Source: Stenogyne calaminthoides
Lineage: Eukaryota > Streptophyta > Magnoliopsida > Lamiales > Lamiaceae
Assembly (NCBI GenBank): GCA_037126765.1
Contig: JBBCBC010000007.1
Coordinates: forward strand, 29,087,667 to 29,151,666
DNA length: 64,000 nt
Reading direction: 5' to 3'
In this document: positions 35,085 to 44,969 of the stretch, in pieces
How positions within the stretch are numbered: the first letter of the stretch is position 1
Layout of the letters: the number at the start of each line of letters is the position of its first letter
Program-made: the position numbers and the translations under genes
Notes under the pieces: generated by a model
The model's input: the letters and a program-made list of their open reading frames with translations, nothing else
Databases searched by the model: none
Told to the model about the DNA's origin: nothing

Positions 35085-38000
35085 TTAGATTCCTATCCTA
35101 TGTTTCCACAAATCAGGTGGTGGAGATGTCTCGCCTGTGCTCAAGAAATTCTCGAAGACATCATACATACTTGAAATGACAGAGAGGCCAAATATTGAAG
35201 GCAGTGGGCATCTACCATCCAATCTATTAAGTAAATTACGAGTTTGCATCAGATGGATATGTGAATATCTGGTGGTGCTTCTTCTGGAATCTGAAAAATC
35301 AATTGCACATGTAAAAATTAGAGTATAAGATTGGAGCATGATGATTCATTGATATCATCAACCAGATGATGACTACTCAATCAACAAAACTTTATGCTCT
35401 TAATTGCCCTATTTCCTAAAGCAAGAAATCAAAATATGGGTTCAAAGAATAATACAACGCTTCACCTCTCCAGCATTCCACTTCCATTCAGCACTCCAAA
35501 TTTTATCCTCCACAGTAGTGGTCTCCTTCGGCATGTTGCTGCACGAGAAATAAAACACATGGGAACTAAATTTTATTAGATAACCCTTTTATACAACATA
35601 TATAAATAGAACATTGGTTTAATGATTATCCTTTTCAACAAAGAGAAATGAGTGTCTACTTTTTTATTAAAAAAGAAATGGGAACTTACATCAACGGGAC
35701 TCCATTTGTGTCATTGTCCAATGGTCTATCAGATGAATTGGCCAAACATGAAAATGGATTCCCACGAACACTTATTGAGCTGTTACTAACGCTTGGTGGA
35801 CCGAAGGTTACTGGTTTATGAGATGCATTCCCTGTTTGTGCCGAGCTGGCCAAAGTTGAAAACGGATTTGCAGGAGCACTCACTGCGCTGTTGCTGAAGC
35901 TTGGTACACCAAAGGAGAATGAACTTTGACTAGATTGTTGAGAAAGTTGGCTACCAAATGCACCTAACACAGAAAAAAGTGGCAGATGAATGTGTGCGCG
36001 AGTTCACAACTCCAAGGTAGTGTTGATCTAAATCTGGTTCTAATTCAGGATTTTGAATCCGGTTTTAAAAACCACAACACCTATAAACCTACTGTCACAC
36101 TTTCCAATACATCAATTCTCTCTCCTTACATTTTAATATATTTAAATCACAACTCACATAATCCGATCATCACAATCACACCAACAACATAATAATAATA
36201 CAACATCGTTCTCCTTTTGCACATTGATTTGATATAAAGTTAAGTCCCACCCTACTTAAAATCCCAAAACAAACATTTATTAGGATTTCAAAAAGCGATT
36301 TTAAGAAACAACTATAAACCCAAATCAAATAGCATAACCTGGCACTACATGGTACCTGAGGTGTTGAAAGATGAATTGTTCGTGGGAAACATGCCAGACG
36401 AAGATGGCTGACTATTGTTCTGAAAGGCAGTTGCTTGACCAAATGCATAATTAGGTGCAGCAGCAGACCTAGAGGCAGCATGAAGAACAGGACTTTGAAG
36501 TAAGCTAATCAAGCAAGTGAATGGATGATATAATCTAGCAAAAAAGATCACAGCCCCTCATTTCAGACCCTGTATTTAGTACTCCACTCAATTGACTAAA
36601 ACTTGACGCTTGCGAAGAAAAACCATTGTTGGCAACAGGAGCATTAGCATTGCCTCCAGCAAACAGGTTTTGAGAGTTAGGAGTAGGAGCTGAAGGACTT
36701 GTATAAGGTTTCTGTACAAAGCTCTGGAATTCATTTAACTTGGAATTTAGCAAACTCCTCTCTCTTTCGACCTGAACAAAAGAGCAGCCAATTGTTACAA
36801 ATGTATGTACAGTTACCTGATTCTTAACATGCAAGGAACGAAGGTCATGAATGCATATTTTTTTCAGTACACTTATACGTTGTAGCATGATACAAGTGTT
36901 TTATGCAGGTGTTGGGTTCCATAAGAAACCCACCATCGGATTCCATATCAAAACCATATATTTATTTGTGTGTGTGTGTATGAAGAACCCAGTAAGGTAC
37001 TCATCGAGCCAAGTCAACGAAGTGGGTTAGTGGTTCACAGGTGAATAATGTCAAAAATTATCTCATCCAATCTTCTTTTACTTGAGCATAAAAACGAATG
37101 ACAAGTCATAAGTGCAAATTGACCTACAATGAACTGCAAGCTTTTTCCTTGACTGGCATCATCATATGCTAACGCACGCAACTCTTCGTAGCTGATGTCA
37201 CCAACAATGTCACAGGGAACACTGCAAATTAAGGACATATTTCAGTCAAAAAAGAAACAGATGACTGTGACCTAAAATCATAGCAACCAGAATTTTAGAA
37301 GTAATCGGCTGCAAATTGAAATATAAAGAAAAAGTCCAGATAATATTAAGACGGTTCAGATTTTTATGGCGAACAAAAATATGTCCAAAGAAAGTATCGT
37401 AAGTCAACGTGTGAGGCAGGATTAGGTTAGAACATACTATCCATAGTGACTATAACAGGTAAGCTTCCATAGGGGCTTCTCGGTTTCTTCCACTATCAGG
37501 CGTTTGCAGACCTCTGCATTTGTGCACCTTTGCACACATCAAAATGACATCCATCAATCTCCGTTAATGAATTGAGAAAATGAATATGCTATAAAAGACA
37601 AGTTAACTCACGTATGCTTAGCTGGCGTTGGCTGATTGTCAGGTCGATTTGAAGCAGGGGCACTATTGTTATTTGTGGCGGAAAACCGAGACCACTTATT
37701 CTCAAAAGGCTATATCAAAGAAATCAAGAAAACATCAACCTGAATTCATGGAATACACCACAACACCTATAAACTAATATTTATTTTAATTTTAAGATTA
37801 TAACCAGAAATATAGCAAGAACAATCAGAAGCTAGAATCAAGAAGGGAAAGAACCTTGAAATGATTTGGTTTGGATCCAAAGTCGTTTGCCCCTCTTGAC
37901 TGAATATTGCTCTGAACACCAAAACCAAAAGGGTTTGACGTCTGCTGTTGCTGGTTTGTGTGCTGAAATGGAGTAGCATTCCGCGCCGCAAATCCAAAAG

Positions 38001-39550
38001 GATTGGGTTTTGATTGTTGTGGACCTTGTGGTGTGGCATGAAGAAACTTACAGCGATCGCCATACTGACAACTGGAAGAAAACCAGCCATATATTAGAGC
38101 AATTGACCTATTACCTATGAAGTCAACATATTCTCATCTTAAAAGTCATACAACTTATCAGGTAAGATATCAGTGCATGGATGATAGAAAGAGACGCACC
38201 AAAGAGATGAAGACATTACAGGGTACAAAAGATAATGAAATATAGCTGCATTCATAGTTATTAAAGGCGCGCCCGAGGTGCGCCTAAGGCGCACGGCGCT
38301 CGGGGCGCTAGCCACCTCGCCTGCCATAGGTCCAGGCGGTTGGGATTTTCTGGGCGCTCGCCTGGGGGCGCCTTTCGCGCCTTGACTCGGGTAAAAGGCG
38401 CGCCAAAGGCGTGACTTGCGTACATCTAGGGTTTGAAATAAAAATAAACATTTTTTTATTTGTCAAATAACATCAGAATAATAAAAAATATTATATCTTA
38501 AGTCTTAATATTTAAGTGAAACACATCTAGGGTTTCAAGATTCACTTTTTATCAAGTATAATCGTGCGTTGAAGCATCGGTAATCGGTATGACTCACATA
38601 ATCACATTGATCCTATCTCTTTGAGGGATATAGATGAAAGTAATGAGTGGGTGGTTGGTCTAATGGAAGATGAAGATGAAGATGAGTTGGTTCACCAAGG
38701 TGAAAATTTGACTTGGAGTATTGCTACAGAAGCAATGGTTAGGTTTACTAAGAAATTATCAAGGTCTTATGTTGTTTTTTCCAGGGATGCAAGGCGCGCG
38801 CCTAAGGCGCAAGGCGCTGCTTCGCGCCTTGTGGCGCCTTGCGCCATTAATAACTATGGCTGCATTAGATCAAAAGGGAAGTGCCAGCTTCCAATCTCTC
38901 CGTCTTGTACTATCTTTTAACATGTGACATTGGAAATAAGTTAAATTAGTTTGCTAGTTTAATATTAGGTGTAAGATGTTCCAGTTTTGTCCCCTTTTTC
39001 ATGCCGCTGTTTCTCAAAGCATCATAATAGAACATATTCTCGGAGATCAAAATTTTAATCAAGTGATACTCAATTCTTTCTATAACAACACTCAGTCAAA
39101 AATATTATGAACCCTACTTGGTCCAAATCCCTATGTAATCCAATACTCAATCTTCACTGCACAGACTTACTGTAGGAACAGTTAGCTCCCAACAAAAGAA
39201 AATGAACTGTATAAATGACACGAGGATGCAAAAAATATGATCCAAACTTGATCTCTAGCTAGCAAGAATATTACAAATTACATAAAATTAGGTAATGATG
39301 AAGAAGGCTGTCACAGGGCTACTAAAAAGTGAAAACATAATCTTCCTCGAAACCTAAAAATTTGAATCCACCAACCATAGAACAGACGAAATATCTTGAG
39401 TTCCGAAGTAAGAAGACAGCAAAAACTAATTCAATCCAAAATACAAACAGCAAGAAAAATAATCAAGTGGGAACGAAGAGTAACTAATAGTAAGAAAAAC
39501 CAGTACCTGCCACGTTGAAAATTCCTACAGAGTTCTTTTCTGGGAGGCAT
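35085..39550 (-). CDS. CG1: CG1/C3H16, CCCH zinc-finger FG nucleoporin (NUP42-like), 10 exons
   Basis: Exons on the minus strand: 39550-39507, 38071-37855, 37709-37612, 37527-37438, 37221-37128, 36771-36569, 36492-36356, 35963-35690, 35538-35466, 35129-35085 (1275 nt, 424 aa plus stop). Residues 8-26 form one CCCH finger (C-x7-C-x5-C-x3-H). Phe-Gly motifs follow (NPFGFAARN, NPFGFGVQ, YAFGQ, FSFGVPSFS, VTFGPPSVS). A central conserved helix region, PCDIVGDISYEELRALAYDD, runs into the coiled segment IVERERSLLNSKLNEFQSF. The C-terminus DKIWSAEWKWNAGE resembles the end of NUP42/CG1. The family member CG1 (Arabidopsis At1g75340) sits at the nuclear pore, and human NUP42 helps mRNA export. The exon 1 to 2 intron carries a hAT element. 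The small last exon is the least certain. It is divergent from ROS3 with a shared promoter. Confidence 0.87.
38253..38858 (+). mobile_element. Non-autonomous hAT element in CG1 intron 1
   Basis: 606 bp with terminal inverted repeats CATAGTTATTAAAGGCGC and GCGCCATTAATAACTATG (one internal mismatch), flanked by a perfect 8-bp duplication GCTGCATT (38245-38252, 38859-38866). The ends are built of GC-rich subterminal repeats (variants of ggcgcgcctaaggcgc), unlike the AT-rich surroundings. Plus-strand 38621-38760 encodes a remnant of the hAT transposase C-terminus (DESNEWVVGLMEDEDED then ENLTWSIATEA). It lies antisense to CG1 and should be spliced out. Confidence 0.92.
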
Positions 39551-39873
39551 GATTTTAGGGTTTATGTGAATACTGAAGGCGAATCAAGTTTAATTATGTT
39601 TTGTAAATTGGGATTGGATTTGGGAGGGAATGCGTTAAATAAGGGGTATGAGGATGGAAGGCGTGATGCGTCAGCTTGACGCAATTAAACTCCTGCTTGC
39701 TTGTGAGAAATAAAAACTCTTATTGCTGACGTCACCATTAAGGCCCATGACGAACGAGGCCCATGACCTTAGGCCCATGTTAGAAGCAAAACTAAACTGG
39801 CTCTGAAATTCAGATTTAGGGGTTTAGGGTTTTGAACAACCTGAAAGAAGGTATTCATTCGTAAATCAAGAGA
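39551..39873. promoter_or_regulatory. Bidirectional promoter between CG1 and ROS3
   Basis: 323 bp separate the two start codons. It holds three AGGCCCA/TGGGCCT site II motifs (39741-39747, 39757-39763, 39771-39777) and a TGACGTCA bZIP palindrome (39727-39734). Telo-boxes (AAACCCTAAA type) lie next to each gene: TTTTAGGGTTTA at 39553-39564 and TTTAGGGTTTT at 39823-39833. In plants, site II plus telo-box is the typical combination of ribosome-biogenesis and growth-linked genes. No TATA box is obvious. The layout suggests coordinated, growth-dependent transcription of both genes. Confidence 0.75.
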
Positions 39874-42849
39874 ATGGTAGAGAAATTGAGGATATATGTA
39901 GGAGGTTTAGGACCGAATGTGGAGGAAATGGATCTGAAGAAGACATTCACGTCAGGTCAGTTGGGTGATGTGCAATCCGTCGAAATTATTGACACCAAAG
40001 GTCGGAGATTCGCCTACTTGGAATTCCTTCCCGTCTCCGATAAAGGCCTCGCCAAGCTTTTCAGCACGGTCTCTCTCTCTCTCCCTCTCTCTCTTCTCTC
40101 TCTCTCTACATTCACAGCCTCTGTTTCATTTATGATATTGAAATATATGTTTAAATTTAATGTAGCTATAAGCAATATTGCAATTTGTTAAACGAATTTA
40201 ATTTCAATTTTGAGAATAGAATTTCTAGCATTGCATATTAATAACCTCAACAGAATGTGTGCTTACTGATCTAAGTAGGAAATGTAAGCTGAGGAAAAAC
40301 CTATTTAATTGGAAATGTTGAAATCCTCAGGTTTATTGTTTCATACTTTTATCCTCATTTTCACATTTCCCGAGTTTTATTGAGTTTTATTTCATGATGT
40401 TGGTTCTCACTTTTGGCCACTGGATGTATAAATTATGCAGTACAATGGGTGCTTGTGGAAAGGGGGTAGACTTAAACTTGAGAAGGCCAAAGAGGATTAT
40501 CTTGCTCGCTTGAAACGTGAATGGGAAGAAGATGCTCACAGTGAGGAGGTCAATTTGAACGTTGACGAAGATGAAGTTGTGCATGCAACGCAGAAACCTA
40601 AAACAGACTACGATATTGACAAACTGCAGCTCAAGTTATTTTTTCCCAAATTGAGGAAGGTAATTCGGTTAAATATTGAAGTATATGCCTGTTCCTTGTG
40701 CAAATTCGTTGGTCCAATGAATCCTGCACATTATTTTTCCTATGTCGAATCTTGGTTTTGGTTGTCTTATTTGTTTTAACTATCATACTTCATATTCTGA
40801 CATGCCATTATCTCTTGCATTTCGCAAGATTAAACCTATATCCCTTAAAGGAACAGGCAAGCACAAGTACAGTTTCCAGCGTGTTAAAGTTCCTCCACTT
40901 CCCACCCATTTTTGTGATTGTGAGGAGCATTCTGGACCTCTTGAACCACCACCTAAAAGAAATCACATCGATAGCAATGAAATGGACAATTATGGAGTGA
41001 ATGAAAATGAGCTTAACATGATGAAATCAATATTGAGCAAGCTCTTGGAGAAGGAAACCCGCTCAGAGACAGTTACCACTAAAAGTGAAGTTTCTGAGAG
41101 AAATAATAATGACACATCTTTAGCTGATAAATTTGAACGTGATGACAGTGAGGAAGATCAAGTGAGTGATGAAGATGGCCTTGTTATTAACATAGTGGGT
41201 GCATCAAGTAAGAGGATTGCTTCGTTTGAAGATTGGGGACAGAAATCAGCTACTCCAGATCAGGTAAAATTCACAGTCTCTGATAATTCTGTGTCTATGC
41301 CTTTTTGCTTAATTTTCCCAAACTGCAATCATTTACTATACTTTTGAGTTCTGGCAAAAAAACAAAAAAAGCCTCAACTGAAATAAATTGCAATTTGACG
41401 TTGTTTGGGTAGTAATTAGGGTGAACGACATCGTTTGGGATTTAATTGTTTCCAAGTAGGATGGCACGTTTGGCTTAATTTTCCCAAACTGCAATCAAAT
41501 CTATACTTTTGAGTTCTGGCAAAAAAACAATAAAGCCTCAACTGAAATAAATTGCAATTCGACGTTGTTTGGGTAGTAATTAGGGTGAACGACATCGTTT
41601 AGGTAGTAATTAGGGCGGTGAACGACATCGTTTGGGATTTAATTGTTGCCAAGTAGGATGGCACGTTAGAGACGGGCAAGGTAGTTCAAATTGCAAAAAA
41701 TCAATTAAATTGAGGTTTTACTTGTCAAAACTCAATAAGATTGCAATTTGCATAAAGGTGGTGAGTTTGACAGCAATTAAGCCTTGTTTTTTTGTGTTGA
41801 TATTCTCCATGTGCCATTGCTGCTCACTTTTTTTTCATGCCATTAATTTCTTTTAGAATTCAACGGTAAGAGAACCAGGGTCTTTTAGTAATCCAACTTC
41901 AGAAAAATCAAATAATCTTCAGAAGAAGAGGAAGCAATCTATCCCTGACGATAAATCAAACGATAAAGAGTCTTCTAAAAAGAAAGGAAAGAAGTGGAAT
42001 CAACCCGAATTCATCCCTGATGATCTAGTTGTTGAAAAAACACAACCTGCAAACAAAGGATCGGGCTCCATGCGATTAATTGGTGATGCGAAAAAATCAA
42101 ATAAGTCTACATGGAAAGCTCTGATCAGTGAGAAGGGGAGCACTGTTTTCAATGTGTCTGATATTGTGACAGATGTTAATTCTGAAGGTGAAAAAAAACC
42201 TAGATCTGACCATCAAGATGAAAATGATGGCCAGCAAGTCCAATCAAGCCAATATAAAGAACCTGTAAAGCTTTCTGATGTTCAGTCCACCAAGACAAGT
42301 GCATCTGTAGATAATTCAGACAAAAACGTTGGCCAGCAAGACCAATATAAAGAAGCAGAGAAATTATGTGATGTTCAATCCCAATCCACCAAGACAAGCG
42401 CATCGGGCAGAGGGGCATCATGGTTGCAAAAGTCATCGTGGATACAGCTCGTTGGAGATACAAATTCCAGTGCATTCAGTCTTTCCCATATTCTTCCTGG
42501 GGCAACTTTAGAAAAACAAGAGTCGCAACAATTCCATGAGTTGACGAGCGCAGAACAGCATGGGGATCAGAAATTTCCTGTTGGTGAACCTCAGAGTAGA
42601 GCTAATACAGCCTCGCCAGGATTTGATGCTGTGGGAAAGGGAAAGAACGATGGTGCTCAACTCAATTCTGATTCAAATCCTTCGGTTGATGCTGATGTGG
42701 CGCAGAATAATAGGGCAGTGGGAGACATTGTCATTAGTGAAACTTGCCCCTTCATGAAGAGTAATGCTTCAATGAAAGAGTGGATGAAATCTAAGGCGGC
42801 TTTAAGTGAGTCCCACAAGAAAAAAGACAAGGGAAAAGAATCTAGATGA
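39874..42849 (+). CDS. ROS3: ROS3-like RRM protein (REPRESSOR OF SILENCING 3 / NOL8-like), 4 exons
   Basis: Exons 39874-40068, 40441-40659, 40829-41263 and 41857-42849 give 1842 nt (613 aa plus stop). An N-terminal RRM spans about residues 5-80, with RNP2 RIYVGGL and RNP1 GRRFAYLEF. A conserved block crosses exons 1-3: YNGCLWKGGRLKLEKAKEDY, LARLKREWEED, then GKHKYSFQRVKVPPLP and CDCEEHSGP. These match plant ROS3. A long acidic and Lys-rich region follows, with two Trp modules (about residues 366-387 and 473-496) and a C-terminal EWMKSKAALS helix and basic tail. Arabidopsis ROS3 binds RNA and is needed for active DNA demethylation with ROS1. The domain layout also resembles nucleolar NOL8, so a ribosome-biogenesis role is possible. 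The gene is intact. Confidence 0.88.
40069..40107 (+). repeat. CT microsatellite at the ROS3 exon 1 splice donor
   Basis: Intron 1 opens gtctctctctctctccctctctctcttctc..., so the donor GT is the first dinucleotide of a CT-rich repeat. Length changes here would alter bases right next to the 5' splice site. Confidence 0.85.
41307..41667 (+). repeat. Imperfect tandem duplication in ROS3 intron 3
   Basis: Copy 1 (41307-41472) and copy 2 (41473-41667) share nearly the same sequence, from gcttaattttcccaaactgc to aagtaggatggcacgtt. Copy 2 contains an extra roughly 30-bp internal duplication of tagtaattagggtgaacgac-type sequence. It is non-coding and not near the splice sites. Confidence 0.85.
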
Positions 42850-43390
42850 TTGATTATCTTTCAACATTTGGTATCAGTCACAGATGATCACATTCTCTTG
42901 TGTTTTTTCTTTTGTTGTTTGTTTGTTTGTTTGTTGAGGACACAGTATAAGCAGCCTGTGGTTGCTATTTACCTGACTGGAATGTGGAATAGCATATATA
43001 CCAAATATGGGAATATTTGTGAATCTCTCATTTTGTTTTCTTATTATATGTTTCTTTGTCTTATGAAAATATGTTTTGTTCAGACAAGTTCTTTTTTAAT
43101 AGAAGATCGTCAAATGTGTATCACCCAATGAAAATAGTTTTTTTAAGGATAAGTCTTATATGCATCAGGTGCACCGTACACTCTATAATGTATTTTAGAA
43201 TTATACAACTTGTTGCACTGAAATATGTGTCTTGTTTACATTGAACCGTGTAACTATTAATATGGGAAATAAGTTGTACAGTTTAGTGTAAATAAATTGC
43301 ATATTTCAGTGCAACAAATTCCATGGTTCTAAAATATATTATGAAATGCATAGTGGACATAGTATATATGAGATCAATTCTTTTTTTTAA
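42850..43390. other. ROS3 3' region, no further gene
   Basis: AT-rich sequence after the ROS3 stop that should include its 3' UTR. Short open frames here are low-complexity and without homologues I recognise. An imperfect inverted relation exists between 43195-43240 (aattatacaacttgttgcactg) and 43290-43345 (cagtgcaacaaattcc), suggesting a small decayed foldback. Confidence 0.6.
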
Positions 43391-43392
43391 TA

Positions 43393-43932
43393 CTCCATTC
43401 GTCCCTTTCTTATTTGAAAATTTATTATTCGCACGGGTTTTAAGGAAGAAATTGTTTATTACTCACTACGTCTCATACTTGTTTAGACATTTTCCTTTTT
43501 GGTCCATCTCATATTTGTTTGGACATTTCTTTAAATGACAATAAAATAATCTTGCATTTTACAACTATATTCTTCCAACATTTCAAAAATTACACCTCAT
43601 ACTATTACTTTACACACTAATAAACAATTTATACATTAAATATTGTGTCTACAGTAAATGTCCAAACAAGTGTGAGACGGAGGGAGTAATATTAAAGGGG
43701 ATAAAAAAATTTCTGACTGAGGTTAAATGATTAAATTATGATATTTGTGTAAATTAAATGAGATAAGGTTGATTTTAGTGTGAGAAAAATAATGACATTA
43801 AATGTAATATTAAGATGTTTGAGAGTTGTAGATAAAAGAAAAATAAATTAATTCATTGTCATTTATAAAAATAATTAATTAAATTTGGGAGACATTTTTT
43901 TATAAATATTTAAATAAGAGAGGGATGGGGAG
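43393..43932. mobile_element. Stowaway-like MITE (outer) with another MITE nested inside
   Basis: The left end CTCCATTCGTCCCTTTCTTATTT and the right end (aaataagagagggatgggga) are inverted repeats flanked by TA (43391-43392, 43933-43934). The element is about 315 bp once the nested MITE at 43462-43686 is removed. No coding capacity. Confidence 0.65.
43462..43686. mobile_element. Stowaway-like MITE (inner, nested)
   Basis: 225 bp with inverted termini CTCACTACGTCTCATACTTG (left) and caagtgtgagacggagggag (right), flanked by TA on both sides (43460-43461, 43687-43688). These are the typical ends of Tc1/mariner-derived Stowaway MITEs. It sits inside another MITE of related type. Confidence 0.78.
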
Positions 43933-44133
43933 TATTATTTTCCTGTGAATAGTTTAGCATTAAGGACAGTCGGGAAATGCGATGAAACTAGCCAGATATT
44001 TAACTATTTGGTATGAGATATCAGAGTAGTGACTCAATCCTACTTAAATTATTATTACAGTTCAATCAGATTTTGAATACGAATAAATTTGGGTAGACTT
44101 TGCAGTGAAATATTAATTAAAATAGGAAGAAGT

Positions 44134-44890
44134 TGAAAATTTGTGAATTTTATGTGGATCGAATCGGATCAAGTGGATTTTTCTTAAAAAACTGAGCAAA
44201 GGCAAAATAAGAAATTTGCTCCAACACGTGTTACTATAAAAATAAATATGTGTTACTGTAAGAACAATCATGTGTTACGACGTGATGATGAAACAAATAT
44301 ATTTTTACTATCCAACGGTGTAATCTGGTTGTTTGGATCTTTACTTACGACAGTTGATTACATATAAGGAGAATTAGATAAAATACATAGGTGGGAAGCG
44401 GATGAAAATAGAGTGAGTGTCGTTTTGTTCGTACGGTAACACACTTTTCTCTTCACAGTAACACATTTTGACCACATACTAACACAATTTTCAATACCTT
44501 ATAAACATATATGTGTACTGAAACATAAGAATGTGTTTTTTGTTATTTTAGTAACACATATATGTTAATCGCATGTTTGCCCTTATAGTAACACGGATCT
44601 TTGAGAGAGTTATGTTGTTTTGCTCTTTCGCGAATTTTATAGAACAATGCGCTCGACCCAATTCGACTCGCACATAATCCACAAATTTTTCCCTCTGTAT
44701 TTATGCGCTTCTCCTTGTGAACCACGGGTCATGTTTCAAAGATCCTTTCATGTACTTACAGTAATACATATTTGTCTTTATAGTAACACAAATTTCGGAA
44801 TGAGTTTTCGGTCTACTTTTATGCAAATTTTAAGAAATACTCATTTAACCCGATTCGATCCGTATAAAATCCAAAAAAAAAATTATTTTG
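44134..44890. mobile_element. Long-armed foldback element (possible MULE-type MITE)
   Basis: The left arm (44134-44270) and right arm (44745-44890) are inverted copies of about 130-140 bp, sharing ggatcgaatcgg, tttcttaaaa and tgtgttact blocks. A second copy of the right arm lies at about 44570-44705, so the arm is duplicated. The middle is rich in gtaacaca/tgtgttac words. No ORF is credible and no target duplication was recognised. Confidence 0.55.
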
Positions 44891-44969
44891 TATTAATTCT
44901 GACCCGCTGAACATATTCCATTATAAGGGTTGCATATACAAGTAATTGAGATATATGTTTATATATATC

